Below are positions 24,912-34,404 of a stretch of 64,000 nt of DNA, piece after piece. The stretch comes from Paenibacillus glycanilyticus (GTDB lineage: Bacteria; Bacillota; Bacilli; Paenibacillales; Paenibacillaceae). Positions within the stretch are counted from its first letter, which is position 1. Each line of letters begins with the position of its first letter. Location of the stretch: positions 61,304 to 125,303 of the forward strand of contig NZ_BSSQ01000028.1 of NCBI RefSeq assembly GCF_030161375.1, in the 5' to 3' direction. The notes beneath the pieces are model-generated. The model searched no databases. It had not been told where the DNA came from and saw nothing but the letters and a program-made list of their open reading frames with translations. The translations under genes were made by a program, and so were the position numbers.

Positions 24912-25979
24912 ATGAACAAAAAACTGCGCATTGGTTTTGCGGGCGTAGGCGGCATGGGACAAATGGCGCATCTGTCTAATTATGCTGTCCTGAAAGAGGA
25001 ATGCGAGGTTGTAGCTATCGCGGAACCTCGGCGGGAGATGGCTCAACTGGTTGCCAGCCGTTATGGCGTGCCTGAATTATACGATAGCCATCTAGCTTTA
25101 CTGGAGCAATCCAAAGTGGATGCGATTGTCGCACCGCAGCCATTCCGTAACCATCCGAATATGATCCCGGATATTTTGCGGGCCGGCATTCCGGTACTAA
25201 CGGAGAAACCCCTTTGTCTCACGGTACGGGAAGGAACCAAGATGGTGCAAATCGGCGAACAAAATGGCGTATTGCATATGGTCGGCTACCATAAGCGGTC
25301 CGATCCTGCCGTCGAATATGCGAAGCGGATTATAGAACAATGGAAAGAAAGCGGCCATTTCGGCGACTTGCAATATATAAGGATTACAATGCCGCCGGGC
25401 GATTGGGTTAGCGGCGCCGATCAACCGCTGAGCAGCAATGAGCCGTATCCCCCGCTTAGACTAGAGCAAGGCCCGGATGGATATACGGGCAAGATGACGG
25501 ATATGCTGGACAACTTCGTCAATTATTATATTCATCAAGTGAATATGTTCCGTCATCTGCTCGGCGAGAATTACCGTCTTACCTTTGGTGACCGCCGCGG
25601 AATCCTTCTGAACGGCGAGAGCGACAGCGGAGTTACGATTACTCTTGAAATGGCGCCTTATCATACCTCCCATGAATGGGAAGAACAGATCGTGGTCGGC
25701 TTTCGTCAAGGTTATATCCGCATAGATTTGCCTGCTCCGCTAGCACGGCAACGGGCGGGCAAGGTAACGATCAAGAAAGATAACGCCTCCGCTGAAGAAG
25801 CCATTACGTATGAGCCGATCCTGCCAAACCTTTCCGCCATGCGCAACCAAGCCCGCAACTTCCTCGCTGCCGTCCGCGGTGAGCGAGATGCGCCTTGTAC
25901 GGCCAAAGAAGCGATTCAGGACCTTATCTTTGCGGAATCTTATATTGCCTATATGACTCGGAATTACCCGGACATTTAG
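24912..25979 (+). CDS. Gfo/Idh/MocA family oxidoreductase
   Basis: 355 residues. The Rossmann motif GFAGVGGMGQMAHL and the catalytic-Lys motif TEKPLCLTVREG are intact; the C-terminal domain has HQVNMFRHLLGE, where the His is usually in the active site. NAD(P)-dependent oxidation or epimerisation of a sugar or cyclitol is expected. ATG has AAAGGAG upstream. It forms an operon with the FG-GAP propeller and ends at a strong terminator, so the two-gene unit is complete. Confidence 0.9.
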   Translation: MNKKLRIGFAGVGGMGQMAHLSNYAVLKEECEVVAIAEPRREMAQLVASRYGVPELYDSHLALLEQSKVDAIVAPQPFRNHPNMIPDILRAGIPVLTEKPLCLTVREGTKMVQIGEQNGVLHMVGYHKRSDPAVEYAKRIIEQWKESGHFGDLQYIRITMPPGDWVSGADQPLSSNEPYPPLRLEQGPDGYTGKMTDMLDNFVNYYIHQVNMFRHLLGENYRLTFGDRRGILLNGESDSGVTITLEMAPYHTSHEWEEQIVVGFRQGYIRIDLPAPLARQRAGKVTIKKDNASAEEAITYEPILPNLSAMRNQARNFLAAVRGERDAPCTAKEAIQDLIFAESYIAYMTRNYPDI

Positions 25980-25987
25980 AATAAAAA

Positions 25988-26020
25988 AAACGCTGCTGCG
26001 CCTGATGCGCAGCAGCGTTT
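25988..26020. terminator. Bidirectional terminator between convergent genes
   Basis: A perfect 14-bp stem (AAACGCTGCTGCGC / GCGCAGCAGCGTTT) with loop CTGAT. The reverse strand continues with a T-run, and the stops of both convergent genes are within 10 bases. Confidence 0.9.
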
Positions 26021-26026
26021 CCCTAT

Positions 26027-27199
26027 TTACAACGTGCTAAGCACAATGTTTCGCAGCTTGCGCGTAAGCGGAATGGTACCTGCATCCTTCTTCTGAATCA
26101 TAACCAGAATCGTTAGATCCTCAGCCGGGAAGTTTGCGAAATAGACGCCAAGCCAGCCATCCCAGCCGTATTCGCCCGGGCTAGCCAATATGCCGGCGGT
26201 TGTTGTATCGACCATAACGCGCATTAGATTGCCGTAGCTATGGCCGGCTAACGTATGCCAATTCTCAAATGCAAGCTGCTGACGGGCATTTAGCGTTCCG
26301 GACGTCAAATATTCAACTGTTCTGGGACGCAAGATTTGAACGCCGTTCAGGCTGCCTTTGTTTAGCAGCATGGTCGTAAATTTAGCCGCGTCATCAATGG
26401 TGGATACAAGTCCCGCGCCGCCCGACTCAAACGCCGGGTTACGGTCCATTTGATGAATAATGCCCAGATGGTTGCCGGTGAAGAGGCTCATCCCGTCTGT
26501 TTCAGTGGCATACGAGTTAACAAGACGCGCTCTCTTTTCTTCCGGAAGCCAGAACCCGGTATCCAACATGCCGAGTGGTCCAAACATTTCCTTCTGAAGA
26601 AATTCGCCAAAGCGCATGCCGCTAACGACTTCGACGACTGCGCCAAGCACATCGGCCGACGTGCCGTAAGCCCAGGAGGTTCCCGGCTGGAAAGCAAGCG
26701 GGCCTTCGCCTAGCCTATTCATCGCGTCTACCGTTCCTAGCGGTTCGTCCCCTAACAACCGCGCGCCAATTTCTCTAAACAAAGCTTCCGTTGCTTGTCC
26801 GGCCGCATGGCTACCTCCGTATACCAAGCCGCATGTCATGTCGAGCAGATCATGAATATTCATCTCCCGCTCCACCGGAACCAATTCCCCGTCCCGTTCA
26901 AACTTCTGATTCTTGAAGCCGGGTAGGTATTGGCTTACGGAATCAAACAAATCGATCTCGCCGCGTTCCACCAGGATCATAACGGCGGTTGCCGTAACCG
27001 GTTTGGTCATGGAGTACAGGCGGAAGATCGTATCCCGGGATATCCGGCGGCCCGATTCACGGTCGGCTAAACCGTCTTCATGATAAAAAACTTCTTCGCC
27101 ATTTTTAATGACCATGAAATTCGCGCCGGCCACTTCGTTGTTAACTACGCTTTTTCTAATCGTCGCTTTAATCTGGCTGATGGCTGTCTGATCTAGCAT
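26027..27199 (-). CDS. Serine hydrolase / class C beta-lactamase-related esterase
   Basis: 390 residues with the beta-lactamase/penicillin-binding fold: Ser63 and Lys66 in SMTK, and a YGT motif (WAYGTSAD) in the place of the Tyr-x-Asn element. It resembles the EstB-type esterases, which hydrolyse short-chain esters rather than lactams. No signal peptide, so it is cytosolic; in this setting it may remove acyl groups from imported oligosaccharides (inference). The ATG at 27199 follows GGGG at a fair distance; the upstream start at 27271 has no such site. It starts 89 bases after the GH95 gene in the same direction. Confidence 0.85.
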   Translation of the reverse strand: MLDQTAISQIKATIRKSVVNNEVAGANFMVIKNGEEVFYHEDGLADRESGRRISRDTIFRLYSMTKPVTATAVMILVERGEIDLFDSVSQYLPGFKNQKFERDGELVPVEREMNIHDLLDMTCGLVYGGSHAAGQATEALFREIGARLLGDEPLGTVDAMNRLGEGPLAFQPGTSWAYGTSADVLGAVVEVVSGMRFGEFLQKEMFGPLGMLDTGFWLPEEKRARLVNSYATETDGMSLFTGNHLGIIHQMDRNPAFESGGAGLVSTIDDAAKFTTMLLNKGSLNGVQILRPRTVEYLTSGTLNARQQLAFENWHTLAGHSYGNLMRVMVDTTTAGILASPGEYGWDGWLGVYFANFPAEDLTILVMIQKKDAGTIPLTRKLRNIVLSTL

Positions 27200-27288
27200 G
27201 TTGGATATTCCCCTTCTCTTAATAATAACGTCAAAATGGATAAGTTCGGTAATTCTATTCGCTGCCTGCAAAAGATTACCTTCTGCAA

Positions 27289-29667
27289 TTAAGCGCGAAA
27301 CAATCGGTATCGGCCGCCCGGAACCGTCTCAAACGCTATTGTGCCATCTTGATTTTGTTCCGCTATAACCTCGCCGTCTTCCGACTCAACGGATAACGGG
27401 GCATTAGCGCGTACTTTGCACAATCCGCCTGCTCCGGCAACAATTGTGGAGTTTAGCACCTTGCCTTCTTCCCATTGAATCGATACCTCATAATTGCCTC
27501 TAGCCCGCAACCCTTTCACATGGCCGGACGGCCAAGCATCGGGAAGCGCCGGAAGCAGATGAATAACGTTCTGATGGGATTGCAGCAATAGCTCTGCGAT
27601 ACCAGAAGTCGCCGCAAAGTTGCCGTCAATCTGGAATGGCGGGTGGGCATCAAACAAATTCGCATATACGCCGCCACCCTGATGATAATTTGTCTCGCCT
27701 GCGTCTACGAGCGTCAACAAATTGGCGATCAGCCCCCATGCGCGGTTACCGTTCCCGAATCTCGCCCATAATCCAACCTTCCATCCCAGACTCCAACCGG
27801 TGCCACCGTCTCCGCGAATTTCGAGCGAGCGCTCAGCTGCTTCCATAAGCTCCGGCGTATCTTGCCACGAGAATTGGCGGCCCGGATATACGCCGAACAA
27901 ATGGGATACATGCCGGTGATGCTGGTCTTCGTCTTCGAAATCGCGGGACCATTCCTGCAGTCTTCCGTTAGCCGCAATTTGCAAAGGATGCAGACGGCTT
28001 CGCACGTCAAGTAAACCTTCCCTGAACGGCTCATCGATCTCAAGGATCGTGGACGCCTCAATCAGATTCGTAAATAGATCCCAGATGAGCGATAGATCCA
28101 TTGTGGATGCCGCACTAACTCCAGCTAGACCACCCTCCGGTGTCTTAAATTTATGCTCCGGGGAGGTCGAGGGAGAAGTAATCAGATAACCTTCTTTATC
28201 TTCATGCAGCCAATCCAGACAAAATAAAGCCGCGCCTTTCATAATCGGGTACGCCTTCTCCCGTAGATACTTCTTATCCAAACCAAAAGCGTAATGCTCC
28301 CATAAATGCTGGCATAGCCATACGCCGCCCATCGGCCAGATCACCCAGATCGGATCGCCGTGCCCATAATCGCCAACCGGCGAGGAATGACGCCAAATGT
28401 CGCTGTTATGATGCGCGGTCCAGCCTGCTGCGCCATAATTCGTCTCTGCCGTCTTGTGACCGTTACGGGACAAGCCCTCAATGAAATCGAGCAATGGCGT
28501 ATGACAATCCGCAAGATTACAAGTTTCTGCCGGCCAATAGTTCATTTCGGCGTTGATATTAAGCGTCCAGTTGCTGCTCCACGGAGCTCGGGTCTCCTCG
28601 TTCCAAATCCCTTGCAGATTGGCCGGTTGCGTCCCTGGACGCGAGCTGGCGATCATTAAATAGCGGCCATAATGATAGAGCAGTTCTACTAGACCCGGAT
28701 CATTGGCTCCAAAATCCCGAATCCGCGCATCTGTCGGGTACTCAGGCGGAACAGCCGATTCCCCAAGGCTTAATTCGACTCGTTTGAATAATACCTGATA
28801 GTCCTCCGTATGTCTTTGAAGCAAAGCCTCATAAGAGAACTTCCCGGCATTCTCAAGATATCCGGCAGCTTCCGCCGATTCATCCTTGCCTTCCGTTCCG
28901 GGCAAGCGGTCGTAACCGTTAAAGCTTGTAGCCGCGCTAAAAATAAGCGTCACCGCCGTTGCGCCTTCCACGCGCAAACCGTCATGGCCATAAGTAGCTT
29001 GTCCGCCTTCAAGCTGTGCGGTTAGCCGGCCATCAAACCGCATCGCGTTTGCACTGCCTGGCTTGCCGTAACGGAGCGGCATGTCCGTCTCGTAATAACT
29101 TGGATCAACCTGCTCCGGCGCATCGCCTCTAAGAACGAGACAATTCTCTTCGAAAGCGGTCTCATATCGCAGCGGACTTTCGAGACGCGCCAGGAAATGC
29201 AGCTTGCCCGGAGCGCTTGCTTCAAGACGAAGCACGGCAACTTGGTCCGGATAGGAGACAAACAACCGTCTTGTGTAAATCACGTTGCCAATCTGGTATT
29301 CTACCGTTGAGGTGGCATCTTCGAGATGAAGCGCCCTCCGGTAATTTTTCATCGTGTTCCCGTGCAGAAACTTCACGTATAGATCCGCCATCGGCAAATA
29401 GGATTGCGTATACGGCCCCATCATCTGTTTGCATAACAAATCGGCTGCCGCATATTGCCCTTCCCCGATCAATCTTCTAACTTCCGGAAGCACGGTAGCC
29501 GCATGTTCATTATCGCCGTTGCGAGGCCCGCCGGACCATAACGTGTCTTCGTTTAACTGAATCCGTTCCGTTTCCGTTCCGCCGAACATCATCGCGCCCA
29601 GGCGGCCGTTTCCCGTTGGTAATGCATCCGTCCACTTGCTTGATGGACGATTATATTGCAGCTTCAT
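27289..29667 (-). CDS. GH95 alpha-L-fucosidase family glycosidase
   Basis: 792 residues. The N-terminal beta domain begins W-x-x-ALPTGNGRLGAM and QLNEDTLWSGGPR, and the catalytic region contains WTLNINAEMNYWPAE, both hallmarks of GH95. The family cleaves alpha-1,2-L-fucosyl or L-galactosyl linkages by inversion. No signal peptide, so the substrate is an imported oligosaccharide. ATG with AAAGGAG upstream. It is codirectional with and 14 bases after the lactonase gene, itself part of a four-gene unit for fucose or a related sugar. Confidence 0.9.
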   Translation of the reverse strand: MKLQYNRPSSKWTDALPTGNGRLGAMMFGGTETERIQLNEDTLWSGGPRNGDNEHAATVLPEVRRLIGEGQYAAADLLCKQMMGPYTQSYLPMADLYVKFLHGNTMKNYRRALHLEDATSTVEYQIGNVIYTRRLFVSYPDQVAVLRLEASAPGKLHFLARLESPLRYETAFEENCLVLRGDAPEQVDPSYYETDMPLRYGKPGSANAMRFDGRLTAQLEGGQATYGHDGLRVEGATAVTLIFSAATSFNGYDRLPGTEGKDESAEAAGYLENAGKFSYEALLQRHTEDYQVLFKRVELSLGESAVPPEYPTDARIRDFGANDPGLVELLYHYGRYLMIASSRPGTQPANLQGIWNEETRAPWSSNWTLNINAEMNYWPAETCNLADCHTPLLDFIEGLSRNGHKTAETNYGAAGWTAHHNSDIWRHSSPVGDYGHGDPIWVIWPMGGVWLCQHLWEHYAFGLDKKYLREKAYPIMKGAALFCLDWLHEDKEGYLITSPSTSPEHKFKTPEGGLAGVSAASTMDLSLIWDLFTNLIEASTILEIDEPFREGLLDVRSRLHPLQIAANGRLQEWSRDFEDEDQHHRHVSHLFGVYPGRQFSWQDTPELMEAAERSLEIRGDGGTGWSLGWKVGLWARFGNGNRAWGLIANLLTLVDAGETNYHQGGGVYANLFDAHPPFQIDGNFAATSGIAELLLQSHQNVIHLLPALPDAWPSGHVKGLRARGNYEVSIQWEEGKVLNSTIVAGAGGLCKVRANAPLSVESEDGEVIAEQNQDGTIAFETVPGGRYRLFRA

Positions 29668-29681
29668 CTATAATTGCTCCT

Positions 29682-30515
29682 TTACTCCCTTATTCCGTAC
29701 AATCGCGCGCAGTTTTCTCCAAGCACAAGTGCTTGTTCCTCTTTATCGAATTGTTGCAAGTAGCTTTTCACTATATTTATCGTCTGTTCATAAGAACCGC
29801 TTAACGTGCAAACCGGCCAATCGGAACCAATCATCAACCTGTCCGTTCCGAAGCACCGGAATACTGTATCCAAATATGCGGTAAAATCTTCTTGCTTCCA
29901 GTTCCCCCAATTCGCCTCCGTCACCATGCCCGATAATTTGCAGTACACATTCGAATACGCCGCAAGCGCTGCCAAATCCTGCTCCCATGGATGAAATCGG
30001 CCATTTGCGATATCCGGTTTCGCCAAATGGTCAAGCACAAACGGCTGGTTAGGGAACTTCTCGGCGAGCCTGGCCGCATAAGGCAAATGTTTGGGGAATA
30101 GCAGAAGATCATAGGTTAAACCGTATTGTTCAAGGGCAGCAATGCCATTCATAAAGCTGTCTCTTAAGATGAAGCGTTCATCCGGTTCATCATGGACAAC
30201 ATGCCGGACTCCCTTAAGCAGAGGATGATTGCCAACCTTCTCTAACTGAATGCCAATCTCCGGGGAACATAAATCTACCCAGCCGATTACCCCCTTGATC
30301 TCAGGATGCTGAACCGCGAGATCCAGCAGCCATTCCGTTTCCTGAAGCGATTGTCTCGCCTGAACCGCAATAGAACCGTCGAATCCGGCCTTTTCCAGCA
30401 ATGGCTTTAGCTGCTCCGGCATGTAATCAACCTGTATTGCCTTATGCCGATCGGACATCCAGTCATAATCCTGCTCATTATACTTCCAGAAATGCTGATG
30501 GGCATCGATTCGCAT
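29682..30515 (-). CDS. Amidohydrolase, probable L-fuconolactonase/rhamnonolactonase
   Basis: 277 residues, amidohydrolase_2 fold. The metal motif HxH (DAHQHFW) opens the protein; further conserved elements are GVRHVVHDEPDE, FVLDHLAKP, CKLSGMVTEA and MIGSDWPVC with the catalytic Asp. These features are typical of the sugar lactonases that open L-fuconolactone or L-rhamnonolactone. It sits between GH95 and a zinc dehydrogenase, and the upstream aldo/keto reductase would supply the lactone. No signal peptide is seen. Confidence 0.88.
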   Translation of the reverse strand: MRIDAHQHFWKYNEQDYDWMSDRHKAIQVDYMPEQLKPLLEKAGFDGSIAVQARQSLQETEWLLDLAVQHPEIKGVIGWVDLCSPEIGIQLEKVGNHPLLKGVRHVVHDEPDERFILRDSFMNGIAALEQYGLTYDLLLFPKHLPYAARLAEKFPNQPFVLDHLAKPDIANGRFHPWEQDLAALAAYSNVYCKLSGMVTEANWGNWKQEDFTAYLDTVFRCFGTDRLMIGSDWPVCTLSGSYEQTINIVKSYLQQFDKEEQALVLGENCARLYGIRE

Positions 30516-30533
30516 CGCGTGCTTCTCCCTTCC

Positions 30534-31550
30534 CTACGGCAACCGGATCATAGCTTTGATCACCTTGTTCGCCGGATCCAGCCACGAGTCGAAATGCTCG
30601 ATCATTTCGCTAAACGGTACCTGATGCGTAATATAACGGTCGACGTCTATCCCTCCGGCACGTACAAAATCTACCACCTGCCGACAATCCGCTTTGGTGG
30701 CATTGCGGCTTCCCATAATCGTCAGCTCCCGTTTGTGAAACTCCGAGTCGTCGAAGGATAGATCGCCTTTTACCAACCCTACATATACTAGGGTTCCTCC
30801 ATGGGCCGTGTAACGGACCGCAGCGGACATCGAATTGGCATTGCCGGTCGCATCAAATACGATAATTGGATATTGGCCGTTTGTTATGGCTTCCAGCTCA
30901 GCCAATGGATTCTCCAATGCGTTAACGGCGTAATCCGCTTTCACGAAGCTCGTGCAGAACGCCAGACGTTCGCTTTGGACATCCATGGCAATCACGATTG
31001 CGCCTTTCTGTTTCGCAAGCGCCATAATTCCAAGCCCAATTGGACCTCCCCCGATCACAAGCACCGTGTCGCCTTTTTGTAATCCCGACCGCCGGATCGC
31101 GTGTGCGCCAATACTGAACGGTTCAACAACCGCCGCCTGCTCCGGCGTTAATCCGTTCGCATTCAGCAAATGGGTAACGGGTACGGAAATCTTCTCTTGC
31201 ATGCCCCCGTTCGCATGAACGCCTAGTACCTTCATCGCCGTGCAGCAGTTTGTCTTGCCCGCTAGGCAAGCCACGCAATCTCCGCAATGCAAATAAGGGA
31301 TAACGCTGACTTGATCGCCTGGCTGAAGGCCTTCTTCGTTAGCTCCGATTTGTTCAATTATTCCGGACAGCTCATGCCCCAGAATACGCGGATATTGGAA
31401 AAAAGGCTGATTGCCCTTATAAGCATGGAGGTCGGTCCCGCAAATGCCAACTCTGCTTATGCGTACAATTGCTTCGCCTTCGGTAAAAACAGGTTCTTCC
31501 AGTTCCGCATAGCTGAAATGCCCGATTTGCTCGCACACGATCCCCTTCAT
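30534..31550 (-). CDS. Zinc-dependent alcohol dehydrogenase
   Basis: 338 residues of the medium-chain dehydrogenase family. Catalytic zinc ligands are in GICGTDLH and GHE, the structural zinc site has four Cys in CGDCVACLAGKTNCC, and the NAD site is VIGGGPIGLG. Its start overlaps the aldo/keto reductase stop by 4 bases (ATGA), so translation is coupled. In an oxidative fucose route it could act on 2-keto-3-deoxy-L-fuconate or a related hydroxyacid; this is inferred from the operon only. Confidence 0.9.
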   Translation of the reverse strand: MKGIVCEQIGHFSYAELEEPVFTEGEAIVRISRVGICGTDLHAYKGNQPFFQYPRILGHELSGIIEQIGANEEGLQPGDQVSVIPYLHCGDCVACLAGKTNCCTAMKVLGVHANGGMQEKISVPVTHLLNANGLTPEQAAVVEPFSIGAHAIRRSGLQKGDTVLVIGGGPIGLGIMALAKQKGAIVIAMDVQSERLAFCTSFVKADYAVNALENPLAELEAITNGQYPIIVFDATGNANSMSAAVRYTAHGGTLVYVGLVKGDLSFDDSEFHKRELTIMGSRNATKADCRQVVDFVRAGGIDVDRYITHQVPFSEMIEHFDSWLDPANKVIKAMIRLP

Positions 31551-32497
31551 GCCAAGTCCTCCCGTTGCCTGTTATATAATGGAATGCCGCTATCCCATGT
31601 CTCATCCCGTACAGGCTCAAGAATTGCCCGGACTTCCTCCAGCAACTCCTCGTCAATCTTTTCATCCACCCACTTGGCGTTGTTAACGATATTGGAAGGA
31701 TTGGCCGTACTAACCAAAGTTGTTGGTATTTGTTCGTTCCGGGTCGAGAATTGCACCGCAAGCTTTGCAATATTCTCCCCTTGAGCCTCGCAATGCTCGG
31801 CAGCCTGCTTGCAAACAGCTTTCAACCGCTCGCTTGCCGGATGCCAATCCGGTGTGCCGCGTGTTCCGAGGAGTCCCATGGACAACGGAGAGGCATTCAC
31901 AAGCCCGGTTCTCTTCTCTTCCAGCAAGGGCAGGATTCTCTCAAGGGTCGTATCGTTTAAGGAATAATGGCAATACGAGATGATAGCATCGAACTCAGCT
32001 TGCGGAAGAAACGCTTCAAACAAACCAAGCGGCAGGCCGCAAATCCCCGTATTTCGGATCTTTCCTTCCCGCTTTAATTGCCGCAAGGCAGGGATCGCTT
32101 CCTCATAGAGGATTGCAGGTTCTACAAATTCCGCGTCATGCAGGAATAAGATATCCAGATAATCCGTGTGCAGGCGCTGAAGGCTTTCTTCTACGCTAGC
32201 CATAATCGTGCTGCGACGGAAATCAAACGCATCCGGACCGTATCTCCCAGCCTTCGTCGATAGATAGAATTGATCCCGCGGGACCTGCTTAATAGCCTTG
32301 CCAAGTACGGTCTCTGCTTTTGTAAGGCCGTAATAGGGAGAAACATCAATGAAATTAATGCCTGCATCCAAAGCTGCGTGTACCGTCCGGATGCTCTCCC
32401 TATCATCCGTCGGTCGGAATACGGCACCTAGCGACGAGGCTCCAAAGCTAAGGACGGATACATCCATTCCCGTGTTGCCTAATGCTCTATATTTCAA
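31547..32497 (-). CDS. Aldo/keto reductase, probable L-fucose/L-galactose dehydrogenase
   Basis: 316 residues from a TTG at 32497 with AGGAG 10 bases upstream; the longer frame from 32536 lacks a ribosome site. The AKR tetrad is visible: Asp in FIDVSPYYG, Tyr in the same motif, Lys in STKAG and His in FLHDAE. It resembles plant L-galactose dehydrogenase and bacterial L-fucose dehydrogenases, which make the 1,5- or 1,4-lactone with NAD(P). First gene of the unit that continues with a zinc dehydrogenase, a lactonase and GH95. Confidence 0.85.
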   Translation of the reverse strand: MKYRALGNTGMDVSVLSFGASSLGAVFRPTDDRESIRTVHAALDAGINFIDVSPYYGLTKAETVLGKAIKQVPRDQFYLSTKAGRYGPDAFDFRRSTIMASVEESLQRLHTDYLDILFLHDAEFVEPAILYEEAIPALRQLKREGKIRNTGICGLPLGLFEAFLPQAEFDAIISYCHYSLNDTTLERILPLLEEKRTGLVNASPLSMGLLGTRGTPDWHPASERLKAVCKQAAEHCEAQGENIAKLAVQFSTRNEQIPTTLVSTANPSNIVNNAKWVDEKIDEELLEEVRAILEPVRDETWDSGIPLYNRQREDLA

Positions 32498-32558
32498 TGT
32501 GTCCTCACTCCTGATTGCAAATTTATATATCCTCATTTTAGCTCATCATAATTACACA

Positions 32559-32572
32559 TGAAAACGCTCTAA
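32559..32572. promoter_or_regulatory. cre-like site upstream of the fucosidase operon
   Basis: TGAAAACGCTCTAA fits TGWAANCGNTNWCA with one mismatch. It lies in the intergenic region shared by the aldo/keto reductase and the divergent AraC gene. Weak evidence. Confidence 0.3.
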
Positions 32573-32638
32573 TTCTGTTATTTCATGCTCTGTTTTGCTA
32601 TTGTTAGAGGTAAAGATCCCATGCAGGAGGTTACAGCC

Positions 32639-33505
32639 TTGCAAACCATACATAAACGATTCGAGGATTCCGCCCTATTTCCGTTCAGTCTGGTCTATAA
32701 AGATACGAAATCTCCCGAAAGCGAGCTTCCCGATCATCTGCATGACTGGTATGAAATGGTTTGGGTTTATTCCGGCAAAGGTACTTTTTTCATCAACCAC
32801 GGCTTTTACGAGATGAAACCGGGCGACATATTTCTTATTCCCGGCAATACCGTTCACCGCGCGTTTCCCGATGAGCTGTCGCCGATCACCTCAAGCGCGA
32901 TTTTCTTCGCCCCGCGGCTCATTCAGCCGCTAGAGTTCGGTGATTCCCAATCTTTGCTTCGTTGCTTCGAACAGGCAAGGAAATCGAAAAACTATAAGCT
33001 AGACACGACGTTAGAAGAACAAGCTTATTTCTCCCGCACCATAGACCTCATGCAAGAGGAATGGAATAACCGACTTCCTAACTATCGGGCCGCTATTGCC
33101 GTCCGGTTATACGATTGGCTGATCGCGTTGAACCGAATGGCTGTCCCGGAGCTTGAACATTCGAGCAGCGGCAGCAGCGTGGAACCTGCCTGGATCCGCG
33201 CCATTCTCGATTATATCGAGTCGAATGTCGGTGCGCGGGAGATGAGCTTAACAGATTTGTCTGCAAGAGCATCTGTCACCTCCGCCCATTTCTCGAGGGT
33301 ATTCAAACGGCACACGGGCATGAACGTGAGCGAATATTTGCTGATCAAAAAAATAATGCTGGCTAAAGAAAAGCTAATGCTGACGAATGAAACGATCGGC
33401 TCCATCTGCTTGGAATGCGGCTTTGAAAGCGAATCTTACTTTTATAAAAAGTTCAAGTTGATTACGGGCATGACTCCCGTGGAATACAAGCGAAGCTGCC
33501 GATAA
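32639..33505 (+). CDS. AraC family transcriptional regulator
   Basis: About 288 residues with N-terminal cupin (DHLHDWYEMVWVYSGKGTF, MKPGDIFLIPGNTVHRAF) and two C-terminal helix-turn-helix motifs (SLTDLSARASVTSAHFSRVF and IGSICLECGFESESYFYKKF). The TTG at 32639 is 7 bases after a perfect AGGAGGT; in-frame ATGs at 32621 and 32585 are alternatives with weaker sites. Divergent from the aldo/keto reductase-GH95 operon, its probable target. Confidence 0.88.
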   Translation: MQTIHKRFEDSALFPFSLVYKDTKSPESELPDHLHDWYEMVWVYSGKGTFFINHGFYEMKPGDIFLIPGNTVHRAFPDELSPITSSAIFFAPRLIQPLEFGDSQSLLRCFEQARKSKNYKLDTTLEEQAYFSRTIDLMQEEWNNRLPNYRAAIAVRLYDWLIALNRMAVPELEHSSSGSSVEPAWIRAILDYIESNVGAREMSLTDLSARASVTSAHFSRVFKRHTGMNVSEYLLIKKIMLAKEKLMLTNETIGSICLECGFESESYFYKKFKLITGMTPVEYKRSCR

Positions 33506-33620
33506 CCCGCGCCAACCGCTTGGCGGTTTCCCCCTGTTTTTTTGGTTAATTCACCAAGAATAGAAGCTTGCCGGCCTATATGATAGAGAGGAATTCACAC
33601 GAACCGAAAGGGTGATCCGC

Positions 33621-34403
33621 ATGTTAGACAACCTCAAAACCATTACGGATGAGCAAGTGCAATATTACCGGGAGAACGGCTTTGTACAGATCGATAATAT
33701 GTTATCGGAGGAAGAACTGGAGGAACTTCGAAGCTACCTGGACGAGACGATGATGGTGCAGGACGGGAGATCCACTCAAACGGCCGCTTCGGGGGATTTA
33801 TATTACAGAGTATTGAATCAACGGGTTAATACATGGCGGGATCATGGCGGAATGGCGCGTTTTGTATTGTCCCGCCGTTTTGCGGAAGCTGCCAGGCAGT
33901 TAACGGGCGCCAATGGCATTCGGCTATTCCACGATCATGCCCTGCTCAAGATGCCTCAGGATTCCAAAGCTACCCCATGGCATCAAGATTTTCCGTATTG
34001 GCCAATGAATGAATCAGGCGCTTTATCCATTTGGATTGCGCTGGATGACGTGGACGAGAATAACGGCTGCATGATGATGGTGCCGAAATCTCAGAAGATC
34101 AAAAACTTGAAAACGATCGACCTTGTAGATCCGAAAGATATCTTTGCGGACGACGGTGCCAAAGAGGTTGACCGCAATACGGCAGCCGTTGTGCGGATGA
34201 AAGCCGGCAGCTGTACTTTCCATGACGGCCTTACTTTCCATTACGCCCATGCCAACAACACCGACAAGCCGCGCCGGGCGCTTGCTATTATCTACATGCC
34301 GGACGGCACGACTTTTAATGGAGCTAATCATTTATGTACGGACGGAAGCGGTTTTCTAAAAGGTCAAGTGATTGCCGGAGGATTATTCCCTCGACTGGCT
34401 TAA
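33621..34403 (+). CDS. Phytanoyl-CoA dioxygenase (PhyH) family oxygenase
   Basis: 260 residues of the non-heme Fe(II)/2-oxoglutarate oxygenase superfamily. The iron triad is seen as His and Asp in WHQDFPYWP and a distal His in FHYAHANNTDKPRRA, where the Arg binds 2-oxoglutarate. Substrate unknown; PhyH proteins hydroxylate small carboxylates, sugars or other compounds. Start at 33621 follows AAAGGGTG. It ends one base before the stop of the convergent AraC gene, with no terminator between them. Confidence 0.87.
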   Translation: MLDNLKTITDEQVQYYRENGFVQIDNMLSEEELEELRSYLDETMMVQDGRSTQTAASGDLYYRVLNQRVNTWRDHGGMARFVLSRRFAEAARQLTGANGIRLFHDHALLKMPQDSKATPWHQDFPYWPMNESGALSIWIALDDVDENNGCMMMVPKSQKIKNLKTIDLVDPKDIFADDGAKEVDRNTAAVVRMKAGSCTFHDGLTFHYAHANNTDKPRRALAIIYMPDGTTFNGANHLCTDGSGFLKGQVIAGGLFPRLA

Positions 34404-34404
34404 G

